Assembly (NCBI GenBank): GCA_050084985.1
Contig: JBITNC010000002.1
Coordinates: 27,652,001 to 27,716,000, forward strand
Length of the DNA: 64,000 nucleotides
From: Nageia nagi
Lineage: Eukaryota; Pinophyta
Reading direction: 5' to 3'
Shown: positions 1-13,051 of the stretch, in pieces
Layout of the letters: each line of letters begins with the position of its first letter
Numbering within the stretch: the stretch's first letter is position 1
The notes under the pieces: generated by a model
Database searches by the model: none
Seen by the model: only the letters and a program-made list of their open reading frames with translations
Told to the model about the DNA's origin: nothing
Position numbers and translations under genes: made by a program

Positions 1-2250
1 ATTGATGGATCATATAAAAGAAATCGTTTAGTTTATCTTGTCTGTCTAGATTGCCACATTGATGAGTTTTGGATCCTTAATCTTATACAATATTTTTGAT
101 TATATGATATTTATGATTACAACTTAATCCATGAATTTTTAAACCAAGATAAACTAAAACAAGTTTGATGATTTTATTATAAAACTTAATTATATGAGAA
201 AGAATCATTCAAATACTTAATTGATATATTTTCTTTTCTTGTCTAGACAAATTTTGATAGGTCCTACAAACCTTTAGGTTTAAAAGGATGGTAAAAGACT
301 TGTCATATCATATAAATGTGATTTAATATAAGTTGAGTAAAATTGAAATTAAAAATCATATAATAATTAACATTCTTATTTAATTTGAATTTTGTAAATA
401 AGTTACGGGGTTATTTATTAATTATTATTAGTTCATTTTAATTATCTTTTTTTGTGATCAAGAAAGTGGAATCATGTGACTCTTTATCATGAATTATAGG
501 TAATCAAAGTTATCAAATCTCTCCCTTTTGTAATTACATAAGGATAGTGGAGGATGAGACACAAGCACATAAATTGATTCCAACATTATATTCAACCATA
601 TTATTTGAATACATGCAAGAGCTATTCTTTTGTTGCTCCACGTGAAAGGCTTGTGTACACAATTTTCCATAGTGTTAATTATATAGTGAGGTTTGGTAAC
701 TAAATAAAGTTGATATTATTAAATGTTAGATAGGTAGTGGGAAAATTTATGTTCAATCATAGTAATTGTAAATGGGATAGATGCAACTCTTGGATGACTT
801 GGACATTTCAATGGTTGTATCTCAACTTAAGATTTATCGTAGTTTTCCAAGAACAAAATACTAATTTTAAATAGCAATTAATTTGTTACTAAATAAATCA
901 AATGAGTGAATATCAAGGTTATTTTTTTCATAAAGTAAGCTTGGAATTTTGTTGAATTTATTAAATTATTTTTCATCATGATTTTATTGATTTGTGCATA
1001 TAAGAGCTGAATTGTGAATTTTCTTTTGAGGTGATAGTATATTATTTCAACTTGTTAAGAATAGAAAAATAAACATTTTTAGTATTATTTATGCCTCTCT
1101 TCAAGAATAGTGTTTGGTATTAATTATTTTAAAATTATTTTAAGAATTTTTTGATTTTAAAATAAATAATTATAACTATATGATGACACACACACAATGA
1201 ACTATGTTGATAAGCATGTAGTATGCAATTAATGATCAAGAAAACTTTTCTATTATGCTTTAGATAGCATCACATGGACTACCTATTTGTATAAATGATT
1301 GAATATTCCTATCAAAACCCTAATTTAGCATGATTAATCCAAAAGAAAATTTATAGCAACATTTATGTTAGTAACATTAGATCTAGGTATACAAGTATTC
1401 TTATCGAAATATCATTAGTTTCTACCCTAGGTATAGGATTAGTATTTGTTGTTTCATAAATTTGAATTTGTTAAATCCATTTTTTATAACATTTATTTAT
1501 TTTTTCATTTGTAGATATAATAGCTTTTGTGAATTATAATATTGCATTTGTATTGATTTTATCTATAATTTTTTTAGGATTATAAGGAAGTTTCTTCATA
1601 ATATCTACAAAGTAGAGTTTTATAAAAATTGGTAATTTTTTATCAATTTTAATATAGACTATAAGTTTAAATTATGTCAAGTTCAACATGGACTAAAATT
1701 AGTTTGCTAATCACTAGAAATGAGCATAATAAGTTCTTGAGAAAAAATATTAATATCATGAATAATGCATTAGGGAAATGCTACAAGGAGTACCTTAATA
1801 AATGGAATAATAAGAGTAATGCAATCTAAGTGAAAATAAGTTGTATAAGATCAATAAAATGTTACTTTAGGGATTGGATTGGTGAAATATTAATTCCCTT
1901 TGACTAATTTCTCTAATATAGGAATCTAGGATGTATGATATTTGAGTATTTACAAATTTAAGCAATCTTACAATATATATAAATAAGTTTACCTTATTCT
2001 CTAGCTTTTTTTTTTTAATTTATGTTTGGTTTTAAGATTCAAACATCTATGTAAAGGAAAGGTGACAAGTTGTATCATACATTAATGGATGGTGGTATTA
2101 ATAACCTTTAGAGATGATGATGGAAAAAATAGTGGAATCCATAAATAAAGGATGAAGTAGATGATGATATCAAAGATCATCAAGGTGTACTAGTGTATTT
2201 TTGATGAGAAAGCAAAATGTATATGATGATGAAACCAAGCAAAATGTAGA
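1..2250. other. AT-rich stretch without recognisable gene
   Basis: Very AT-rich sequence with stops in all frames. I find no transposon domain, LTR boundary, tandem array or RNA gene. It may be old decayed repeat or intergenic sequence. Confidence 0.5.
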
Positions 2251-2744
2251 TGATGAGCCAAAATCATTGTTACCAAGAATTCTAGTGTAATGATGGAATT
2301 GGAAGATTCTATAAACCTTTAACATAAGAAACATAATTTCATGCACAATGAGACACACCATATATAGTGGTTCCTCCATCATGGGAGTACATCCATTTGG
2401 ACCATCTTTTTTATTATTTCTCACAAATGAACTCTCTTACAAATTCTTACAAGAGAATTCCTACAACTTTACAAGAATAGCAGTTTATGCTTCCCCAAGT
2501 GTGTAATTTCAAGGAGAGCGCCCTCTATTTATAGGTCAAAATCCTCTCTTGGATCACGCTATTAACCATTGTACAAAGTCATGATATGCATCACACTTTT
2601 ACCCAAGGAGAATGCTTATGAGATGGAGTCTAGGACAAGTTACATTATCATATTCACTAAATACTTAAGCTATCTAGGAATACCCTTAAGTATTAAGTGA
2701 ATTGCATTAAGAGACCTTACAATAATACATTATAAATTCTAACA
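2251..2744 (-). repeat. 3' LTR of element B (lower edge approximate)
   Basis: It pairs with 5106-5452 and is bordered at 2745 by a polypurine tract on the minus strand. The lower edge is placed by spacing to the GTGGTTCC box, as in the LTRs of element A. Confidence 0.55.
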
Positions 2745-4612
2745 CTCCTCTTTAATGCAATATTAGGGTAAATAGTTGATAAGACAAAGAGAGAAAGAGT
2801 AAGAGAGTTCTCCTCCATAAGAATACAAATAGAGATGAAAATTTGTGATAAAGTAATAAAATTTAGATGGTTTCACAAGGATCAACTACTTAACCATTTT
2901 AAAAAATGGTTTTCAATACAATCATTAACCATAAATGGTTTCAATGTACAAGTAGTAGTTATCCAACAAGTTGACATGATGAGCCTCTACAAGCTTGGAT
3001 ACTTGAAGTAACCTATAGTCTCTGGAAGAAATATGCAAGCTACAAGTAACTTATAACAATACTAGTAAGATACACATATGCACAACATCAAATATGGCAT
3101 ACATAATTAACTATGATATTTAAGAATATAACATGTGCATACTAACAAGGCTTGATATATTATATCATATGTGCAATATATATATCCAAATATACATAAT
3201 ATCAAATGCACTATCAACTAAGTGATAGATAAATGCACTATTAAATAAGGATATATGAAATATCCATAAGTTCACAAAATGTGCACAACATGATCATCAA
3301 TCATCATCATTTTTTATTTTATTTTTACTTTTATTTATTTTATATCATTATTTATATTTATTTTTGATATGAAGGTGTCATCATATCATAAAATTTTCTT
3401 TTTCTACCTTGATGACAACTCAACCTATCAAATACTCATGTGACCATGTTATCTTAACCATGCCATAAATTATCAAATTCTAACTTGATAAAAAAAATCA
3501 CATGCAATGCATAAGCCAAATGTTAAAGATGCATAAGTTTTTATCTATTTATAAACATGTTGACTTGGAGGTTTAAGTTTTCTTTCAACAATACTGTAGC
3601 ATAGATGAAAAACAATCCACAACATGCAAACTTGATTATGCCACTAGTCAAGATGCATAAGTGAGATGCACAAGTCATAAAATGCCAACTTGACTATGCT
3701 ACTAGTCAAGATGCATATGATAGAATAATGTAGCATTAATCCAATAATATGGATTCAAATTCCATCAAATAATTACAATTTTGGAAAAAAACAAACCTTT
3801 TTAACCACTCCAACAGTTTGCAATTTTGGAGAAGGGAGAACCTTTTAACTACTCCAACAATTAGCAAACAAATAATTAATAATGTGACATAAATCCATAA
3901 ATATGGATATTCTTCCATCAATAGGGAAGAAAATAATGTGGAATCCACCCATATAAATTAGAGTTAAGACCAAGTTATCTAAGTCACCAAAGAGACTTTT
4001 CATAATTGAGTATATTTTAACCTTGGGTTATTGAAAGTTCAAGTATTATAACATCTTACAATTTAAGAAAAAGATGAACTTTACACTTTTGAGTAAGATT
4101 TCTTAATATTTACTTCATATTTTAGAACTTGATCTTTTGAACTTAACCATTCTATTTCCAATTATATTCCTCTCAATTTGATATGGGACTAAGTACTAAG
4201 TTCCATTAATATCTAACTTCATAGCTTTCTTTTAATAAGAATGAAGAGAAGTTTGAATGTTCATTATGAACTTTAAATTTGGAAAAGAGAAACACACTCA
4301 ACTTCATATTTATATTCATCTTTTGATCTCTTTAGGTGACTCATTAATATTTGGTCCAACACTTAACCTTTTTTAGAATGTTTCCCATGAAATAAGAGCC
4401 TATTTTCTTTAAAAATTCCACTAGTATTTATTTCACTTGAAATAAAATATTGATTTTGAAGAAACTTATAAATTACTCTATTTCAAGTAAAATAAATTTC
4501 TTAGGGTTAATTTCCTCTTAATTAATAAAAAAATATTTCCCTCAAAAAAAAATTAATGGAGAGAAAAAATATCCCCCTCTTAGTATTTCCTAAAATATTC
4601 CTCCCCCTTTTT

Positions 4613-4615
<3 letters not shown>

Positions 4616-4656
<41 letters not shown>
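4616..4656. repeat. (TA)n microsatellite
   Basis: An uninterrupted run of TA dinucleotides, about 20 repeats, lying inside element B. Confidence 0.95.
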
Positions 4657-4661
<5 letters not shown>

Positions 4662-5105
4662 TATATTTGTTAAAAAAATATAATCAATAATAATTAAAAC
4701 AAGGTAGTCAAATAGATAACATTAGGTGAAAAAAATATTCATCCCATGTAAATAACGCAATAATATACAAACATGCTATTTAAGTTTTTACAACCCCCAT
4801 AGGTAAGTAACTTAAACAATCATCAATCACATTGGACTTAAATTTGACCTCTATGATTCTATATGCATTTCTGCTAGGTTTGCATTTCCATCAATCCCAT
4901 TCTAATGGGTAAGAAATAACATTCGCTCACAAAACCTATCTTTGTACTAAATTCTGCAAGATAAACTTAATCATATGAGAGAAAACGTAAATGAAAATGG
5001 TGAGACAGCTAAGATCGATGGTAATAACAAGTGATGCAATTGAGGTGATGTGGATCACTCATTGGAAGAATACTTACAAAAGTTGTGGAGCTTGGCTTCC
5101 CAAGT

Positions 5106-5452
5106 GAACCATCTTTTTTATTATTTCTCACAAGTGAACTCTCCTACAAAATCTTACAATAGCATTCGTACAACTCTACTAGACTAGGATTTTCATACTT
5201 CTCCAAATGTGTAATCTCAAGGAGAGGGCCCTCTATTCATAGGTCAAAATCCTCCTTTGAATCACCCTATTAACCATTGTATAAAGTCATGACATGCATC
5301 ACCCTTTTACCAAAGGGACATGCTTATGAGATGGAGTGTATGATAAGTTACATTATCATATTCACTAAATACTTAAGGTATCTATGGATACCCTTAAGTA
5401 TTAAGTAAATTACATTAAGAGACCTTACAATAATGCATTATAAATTCTAACA
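5106..5452 (-). repeat. Truncated 5' LTR of element B
   Basis: Matches the upper two-thirds of the 3' LTR at 2399-2744. Similarity stops abruptly below 5106, and no TGGTATCA-type primer site follows, so its inner end is lost. Confidence 0.6.
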
Positions 5453-6539
5453 TGTAAAACAATGATTTTGGCTCCTATGCTCATTCAATCTCAATTAGGC
5501 TAGGGAGATCAAAGGTTTTCTTGATAGGATGATGATGAGGATCTTACTCTTTATATTTCATGTTGTAGAAAGGATGGATTATTAATACCTCCCTTTTTTA
5601 TGTTATTACAATTAATTTTATCTCTTGAATATACAATGATTGTAGAAAATAAAATTCATTTTATGGATGTCCATACCAACTTCTAGAGTTCCTTTGGTTG
5701 TATAAGGTTTAAGGTTTATTGATGTCCATGTAACTATATCGCATCAAGCCTTATGTATTCTTCTATTTTTTTCATACATATATATCAGAGCATTCACAAA
5801 CAAAGCATTCAATGCAAAATTATTTTCAACTAATCCTTTATTGTGAAAAAAATAAGATTCATACAATAGATCTATATTATATACACACCTTGTATTTATC
5901 ATATTTTAGGGTTTGTAATATCTAAAAGATTCATTTTCATTTGGTTTGATCATTCCTCGATCTAAGATTGAGTTGTATTCTAATTGTATTCTAAGATTGA
6001 AACTATATTGCATCATGCCTTTATTTTGAAAAAAGCTTATTATTACAATAGGTAAAGGGTTATTCATTTAGAAAAAAATCAGATTATTGAGAACCCATAC
6101 ATAACACATAGCAACTTCATGTGCCAAACATCATGAAAAATATTAATGAACCATAAACTTATTTAAAATTTGCTTATTCCAATCATGCATACAATAAATT
6201 ATACATTAATTTCATTAGTATACATATGCTAAATATCCACCACAAACCCAAAATTCACTACGACCATGAATGTATTTGTTAAAGTTTAGTGTTGAATTTG
6301 TCTCCTATACTCAACATCAAATGTGAACCTCGATAACATTAATTTGCATCTCCCCAACATCATTCTATTTCTCCCCAACATTAGATTTATCAACCATGCT
6401 CGAGAATGATAAATGCCTACGTCTTGATTCTGATTCTACAAGGTAATTTGCAAGAAAGTATAAAATTAGTATTGACATTCACATTTATTAAAATTGATTT
6501 CTATGATAAAGAAACTTTTTTACCTTGAAATTATGTCAA
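5453..6539. other. Unassigned AT-rich sequence
   Basis: It lies between element B and the C-terminal end of the MULE pseudogene. No domain, LTR or tandem repeat is seen. It could include the 3' end and terminal repeat of the MULE, but I could not recognise a terminal inverted repeat. Confidence 0.4.
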
Positions 6540-7821
6540 TTTCATTCAACCATATTTTTTTTTAATTTTGGAAAGATAAAAAGAGGAGATTTTTGTGTAT
6601 CAACATTTACATTGATCAATTTCATCTCTTGAGTGCCACTCTTTTTTTTACATGGAGGACTCATCCAACTCTTTTTTCTTTTTGAAGACATTTCAATTGC
6701 ACTAGGTTCGATTGGGAATACAAATTTGGGATATTGAGCTTAGATATCATCAATCATTCTCACAGACTGATTCCTTCTTGTAGGAGTAACTAGAGGATTC
6801 TCTAGCAAATATTTTAGCCAAGCCACTTTGTTATCAACCATTTCTTCCATGGACATGAAGACTAAAATTGTTTTCTTATCTATGAGAGCTATTGGCATAA
6901 GGTGACATTGTGTTGTTAGCAAAATGAGTTGTATTTGGTGCAAATATCATTGTATTGTTAGTGAAATAAGTAGTATCAGTTGACAAGTTCATGATTTTCA
7001 AAACATGCTTGCATGTATTTCCTTGCAAGTCCCACTCACAATTGCATATGTGAAAGTATTCACTTTACTGGTAATGAGATATTGAATTGATAAATTTTTT
7101 TGACTTCTCACCTAGTATGATACAATGACATCTTTATGAGGAAGACAATGACAATCAGGTATCATATGAGACTTCTATATTGAACTTTATAGACTCTTCT
7201 CCTTCTTGTAATTGTTCCAAAACCCAAGTGTCTTAAATTTACACCTATTTATAAAATATGACTCAACCATTTCCAATAGCATGTAAACTAGATCATTCAT
7301 TCTTCTAGTATATTTTCTTGCATTTTGACATAAAAACTTAGTTTTCATATTACAATGATATGAATATATAGCTAAATTTATTTCTTGGTTGGAATGTGGA
7401 TAATTTTTATAGCATTTTGTCCACATACCTACAACAAAAAAACTAGAATCAATATGAAAAAGGTTTGACAATTGAAAAATTTATAAAAATAAATATGTTA
7501 TATGTGAACTTATGTATTCTATATCCTTGAAACCAATTCTCAGATAAGTAGTTTAGAAAATAGTTATTCTCAAGGAAATCAATGTAAAACTTAGATAAAA
7601 TTACTTTCATAAATGCATCATGCTTGCAATTTGACATTGTTTCATTTAAACTTGAAAATATAACTTTTATAATATCTTTAATTGATGCTTTTTGGTAGAA
7701 ATTATTTAACCAAGCCCGTTTCACATGCCACAAACACAATAAATACCTACAACTAAATTTTCGTCTAGACATAGATGCAATGAAAAAAATAAATATTTAA
7801 TATGAACAACACAAAACAAGT
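6540..7821 (-). pseudogene. SWIM-MULE transposase pseudogene, C-terminal piece (piece 3 of 3)
   Basis: This is the C-terminal half of a Mutator-like transposase of the plant SWIM class. Read downwards, it shows a block beginning LCLWHVKRAWL (about 7700), then MWTKCYKNYPHSNQE and YHCNMKTKFL (about 7320-7430), then a SWIM zinc finger C-N-C...C-K-H at 7005-7048. Past the finger is a lysine-rich tail to about 6540. These blocks occur in this order in plant MULE/SWIM transposases. Several frameshifts and stops break the frame, so it is not functional. Its upper edge is exactly the insertion point of copia element A. The gene resumes at 16691 and again at 24003, in the same orientation and in protein order. 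Confidence 0.85.
7005..7048 (-). other. SWIM zinc-finger motif in MULE pseudogene
   Basis: In one frame the sequence reads C-N-C-E-W-D-L-Q-G-N-T-C-K-H, which fits the SWIM pattern CxC(n)CxH. This DNA-binding finger lies C-terminal to the DDE domain in MULE transposases. Confidence 0.85.
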
Positions 7822-8325
7822 TGAAAGAATTGCACTATAAAGAATACAATATTAAATGCCCAAAGATTATATGAAAGCTCACACATTCAACACTATTCTA
7901 AAGAATAAGCAATCTCACAAAGTAACTCAAGATGTAAAGTGGTTCCTCCAACTAGAAGTACATCCACTAACTAGATTTTTATTTCAATCACAAATACAAC
8001 TCTCTTACAATTCTCCTAATTTCAACTCCTATGCTTCTATCCTATAGCATAACTTTACTCCACAATTGGTGTGTTATCACAAAGAGGAAGCCTTTTATTT
8101 ATAAGCCAAAATCTTTCTTTGGATCACCTTTTTATCCAATGTATAAAAACATAACATGCACATCCTTTTACCCAAAGGGCATGCTCATGACATGGAGTGT
8201 AAGATAAGTTACATTATCATATTCACTTAAATACTTAAGGTATCAAATGATACCCTTAAGTATTAGTAAATTTACATAGAAGATTTAATACAAACCTTTA
8301 TAATAATGCATTATACATTTCAACA
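7822..8325 (-). repeat. 3' LTR of element A
   Basis: A 504-bp LTR equal in length to its partner at 16182-16685. The upper end, CAACA, abuts a polypurine tract. Small differences between the pair indicate an old insertion. Confidence 0.9.
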
Positions 8326-9138
8326 CTCCTTTTTAATGTAATATTGGGATAGAGCGAGTGAGAGAGAAGAAGAAGAGAAAGAAAGAGATTTATCCTCTAA
8401 ATAGATACAACAAAGATGAGAACTTTTTATATATTTGTGAAGTAAGAAAGATCTAATTTGAGACTCACTACTTTCAAATACAATCATTAACCATAATCGA
8501 TTTCAGTGTACATGAAGTTATCATCCAATTAGAATTCATGAGGAGTCTCCAAGAGCTTGCATACCTGAGGTAAGTAACTTATAATCTTAAAAGAATCTGC
8601 AAGTCATAAGTAGCTCAAATAACAAGATTAGTTAGATGCATCATATTCATATGAAAAAGGATAGATGAATCATACAAATGCCATTATGAACTGATAAATG
8701 GTGCACTATAAGTCATCACGAAGATGCTATACCAAAAAACTTATAATCACTTGCTGTATATAAAATATGTTTTGAATATCATTACAAAATAGAGCATGCA
8801 CATATGAGTTTCTCACATATGGATAACTGAATAGTGCTAAAAGACATAAGAGTTCTTCACATATGGATAACTAAATAGTGTTAGATTGACCAAAAAATAG
8901 AGTATGCACATACGAGTTCCTCACACATGGATAATTGAATAGTGCCAAAAGACACATAAGAGTTTTTTTCACATGGATAACTAAATAGTATAAGATTGGT
9001 TAATTTGTACAATAAGCTCCTCATGCAGAGAGAACTTACCATGAAGGTGTACAATAAAATCAACACTATACAACATAAAATCCTCCTAGAGGTGAAGTTA
9101 TCATCACAAACATGAATTCAACATAAGAATTGAAACTT
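8326..9138 (-). repeat. 3' non-coding region of element A with short tandem repeats
   Basis: Lies between RNase H and the 3' LTR. At about 8795-8990 four degenerate copies of a unit containing TTCACATATGGATAACT (plus strand) occur. The same unit is found twice in element D and eight times in element C. Confidence 0.75.
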
Positions 9139-12100
9139 CACTCCCCTTTGAGGGCAACTTCACCAACTTGATAGCATCCTTAAGTTTACAGAACTAAGCT
9201 TTTAGGAGGGGCTTGGTGAACAAATCAATGGAATTCAAGGTGGATGGACAATACTCTAGGTGTATGATGCCATCAAGAACTTTCTCTTTGATTAAATAGG
9301 CATAGATTTTCATATGTTTTATTTTTTAATGGAATATTAGATTCTTAGCTAAAAAAATAATCGATTGATTATCTAAAGAGATCAAAGATGAGCCACCTTA
9401 TTCATACCCAAATTCTTTCAAAAGATGCCTTAGCCAAATGGCTTCTTGGTTACAATAGACATGGCATGATATTCAACTTTTATGGTGAAAAGAAAAATAG
9501 TAAGTTACTTCTTGGAAGCCTAAGAGATAGCACCTGAACCAATGCTAAACACATATGTAGAGGTTGACTTTCTATCATCTCTATCTCTCCCATAGTCAAA
9601 ATTTGAGAATCTAGGTAGAACAAACAAGGGTAACTTGGAATACTTAAGAGCAAGATCCTTAATCCCTATAACATTTCAAGATTTGATTAATAGCATTGAG
9701 GTGCTCAACATATGATTTTTACATGAATCATACTATTAGATTTACTGCAAAGGTAATATCTAACCTAGATATACTCAAATACAAAAGATTACCAATTAAT
9801 TACTTATAAATTATAGCATTAGCCAACTGAGAGTTAGAACTTAGAGAAACGATGATTCCAAAAGAGACTAAGATTGCAACATATCTAGACTCCATTTCAA
9901 ACTTCTATAAGATGTATGATATATACTTAGATTAACTATGATAAATATAATCTTTGTATTGATACACTTGCATTCTAAGATAGTAATGCAAGAGACCAAG
10001 ATAGTCATTTCAAACATTACCTTAAGTTTGGATATACACTTTTGAATGATTTCATTATTATTTATAGTAATCAAAAGATCATCTACATAAAAGAGAATCA
10101 AGACCACATCTTTTCTTTGATTGAGTACATATAAATCAAAGTTAGAAAAATTCTTAGAGAATCTAATATCTATAAAGTATCTTGAAATCTTTCTGTACCA
10201 AGCTCAAGGTGCATACAACGGACTCTTTACCTTTCACAATAAACCTTTCTAGTTGATTCATAAAGATTTCCACATCTAAGTCATCATTGAGAAATGCACT
10301 CTTGATGTTAAGTTGAAAAACTTTCTATCTTAGAGATGCAAAAAGAGCAAGGATAACTTTTATAGTAGACATCTTTGCCATAAGAGCAAAGGTTTTCTCA
10401 TAATCTACTTTGTATTTCTGAGCAAAACCTTTAGCTACTAACCTTACCTTATATTTCTCAATATCTTCAATTGAATTGAACTTGACCTTGTAAATCTATT
10501 TATTACCAATCACATTCTTATTATTGGGATAAGGAATCAAATTCCAAATTTTATTTTTCATAAGCACCTCATACTCCACTTTCATGGCTTCCATCCAACA
10601 CTTATACATAGAAGCTTCTTTGAAGGCTGAGGGCTCATGCTTATTATCAATCTTGGTAATTAAAGATTTATTCAAGATCATGCTCCTTGTTACCCTTTTT
10701 GTTGGAGAATTTTATTTTTGAGGTGACTTGTTTATATCAATATTTTACCAGTTAAGAGCAATTAAAGAGTTCTTTAGATCATCAACATCCTCATTAAAAG
10801 TAGATTCTTTAGAAAGTTAATTGAACTTTACATTTTAAAAAATAAACATTGCTTTATAGGTTGGAGAGTAGAGCCTGTAGCCTCTATGCTGACTATAATA
10901 ACCTACAAAGATGCATTTTTTAGCTCTTTGTCTAACTTTTTCCTTTTCTCATAAATGATGTAGGAGAATGCTTCATAACTAAACACCCTAAGATGAGAAA
11001 TATTAGGTTTTCTTCCTTACCATACCTAAAAAAAAGTTTTACTTTGAATGGTTTTTGTAAGACATCTATTCAAGGTGTAAATAGCAATGCTCATAGCTTC
11101 ACCCTATAAGAATTTAGGAAGATTACCCAACATGCATCTAGCCATCTCTATAATTATTCTATTTTTCTTTTTGATAAAACTATTTTGCTAAAGAGTGTAA
11201 GGAATCGTAAACTACCTCTTGATTCTATACTTAGCATAATAGTCATTGAACTCATTGTTGTTATATTCTCTCCCATTATCTAATCTCAACATCTTGATTT
11301 TAAGGTTAGTCTAATTCTCAACAAAGGCCTTAAAACCATTAAAACTCTCAAAGGTTTGATCTTTATGCTTAAGTAGATGCCTAAAGGTCATCCTACTGAA
11401 GCTATCAATGAAATTCAAGATGTAAGATGCTTCTCTAGGTGACTTAGTTTGGAATGAACCTATCAAATCTGAATGCGTAAGTTGAAAAGGTTGAGATGCT
11501 CTTGTTACCTTATCTTTTTCAAACTTTTATCTATGCATATTACCATGAATGCACTTCTTACATAGACCAACTGAAGGAGAAATTGAAGAAAAACCTTTCA
11601 TAAGTTCTTGCTCTTTCATGAATTGAATACTCTTATGGTTAAGATGCCCTAAATTATGGTGCTAAAGATTACCTTTATAACACACACTAGAAGCAAAATA
11701 CATCTTTGATGAAACTTGATCCATAATGTAGAGGTTATCTTTCATTGATCCCTTAACCAAAGTGGTAAGTCCTTTCTTAATACACCAAAATTAAGATTTG
11801 AATTCAAAAGAGTACCTTTTTCTAGCAACTTGGATCATAAAGAGAAGATTTATCCTTAACTTAGGAACATAGAGAATATTTTCAAGAACCTTTCCGTGAG
11901 TTAGCACACTCTCAATTTCATGGACTTCAAAGGAAGAGTTATCACCTATCACAACCATATCCTTATTATACTTGTGAAAATTCTTAAACTTTTCTTTTCA
12001 AAGCATAGGTGATTGATGCAACCAGAGTCAACAATCTATTTAGATAAAAAAATGCTAAACATGGAGTAGAGTGCTGTAGTAATACTAGCATGAATATTTT

Positions 12101-13051
12101 TCTTTCTTTTGTAGTTCTTTACATTTTCATTTTTTTTGTTCTTTTCCTCTTTTTTTTTGTAGTAATCAATTTCTTTATGATTTTGAATGCCATAATAGTT
12201 ACAATTGCTATCAAACTTTTCTTTAAGATAAGAAGTGTTTGCTTTGCTTTTTTATTTCTTTGCTTAAATGATTATTGTTATCATCATTCCTACTGCTATG
12301 ATTATTGTTCTTATTATTCTTATTGCTATTGTAGCCATTACCTCTTTTTTCAAATCTTTTAGAGGAAGAAAGATAAGATTTCTTTTGATGATTGAATTTT
12401 TTCTTGAAAAACATTTTAGTTGCACCAAAGGCAACGTTATTATCTTTAGGAGAAGAAATCAACATTTTATTGTTAAAAGTTTTCTCATGCTTCAATAGGT
12501 GCCTAGATAGGTTCTCAAGAGAGATGACTTCTTCTTCATCATTAAACCTTATTTCCATAACTATTACAAATTTTTCAAAACTTTAAAGAGAGGATTTGAA
12601 GAATATTGAAAACCATGAACTTATTATCATTGATCCAATTGCACCCACAAGTAATAAGTTGGATCCTTAGATCAATGATTTTCTTCAAGTAGATAGCCAT
12701 ATTTTCATCTTCCCCTTAATGATATTGAATTTTTTTTTGGAGAATGGTAAATATTCTTGAAAATTTTGAACTAAGGTAGATTTATTTAAGCTTATCCCAT
12801 GCTTCCTTAGCTATGGTTGAAGAGGAAATCATTAGGAGCATATCATCTGAAACTGTATGATAAATCATGGAGGTTACCAACTCATTCTTTATGTTGTAAG
12901 ATTCTAGTGCCTTCTCATTTGTAGGAGGAATAAAGTTCTCATTCACTATTTGCCATATCTTCCTTACCTATAATTTGGCTCTCATTCGAGGTTCTCAAAT
13001 CTTATAGTTGGAACCATCAAGTATGTATTTGGATAAAAAGGATTCTTCCAT
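9139..13051 (-). pseudogene. Copia gag-pol pseudogene of element A
   Basis: The start codon at 13051 begins MEESFLSKYILDGSNYKI, the usual start of copia GAG. A UBN2-type GAG core follows to about 12600. A decayed zinc knuckle (C-N-Y-Y-G...H) lies at about 12180-12220, where two of the expected cysteines are tyrosines. The protease active-site triplet D-S-G is at 12021-12029. Integrase blocks (H-L-G-H...C-x2-C and D-N-G) lie at about 11100-11700. Reverse transcriptase spans about 10700-9800 with an intact Y-V-D-D catalytic motif at 10078-10089. RNase H runs to about 9190. The stop codon used by elements C and D is changed here (TGA to TCA). Multiple stops and frameshifts break the polyprotein. 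Confidence 0.85.

Larger units (their letters stand above)
2251..5452 (-). mobile_element. Decayed copia-family LTR relic (element B)
   Basis: A 3' LTR (about 2251-2744) and a truncated 5' LTR (about 5106-5452) share a long near-identical stretch and both end in TTCTAACA on the plus strand. They resemble the LTRs of copia elements A, C and D further along: the GGTTCCTCCA box, a TATA-like box in reverse and the CCCTTAAGTATTA block all recur. Just above the 3' LTR, read on the minus strand, lies a purine tract (GCATTAAAGAGGAG) like the polypurine tract of those elements. The next 350 bases match the 3' non-coding part of element A. No gag or pol is left, so this is an internally deleted copy. 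The lower boundary is approximate, and I could not find a convincing target duplication or primer site. Confidence 0.65.

Noticed and set aside
12090-12586. Plus-strand open frames of 60-90 codons
   Set aside because: They are shadows of the minus-strand copia GAG C-terminal region, which is Asn/Lys-rich and so looks hydrophobic in reverse.
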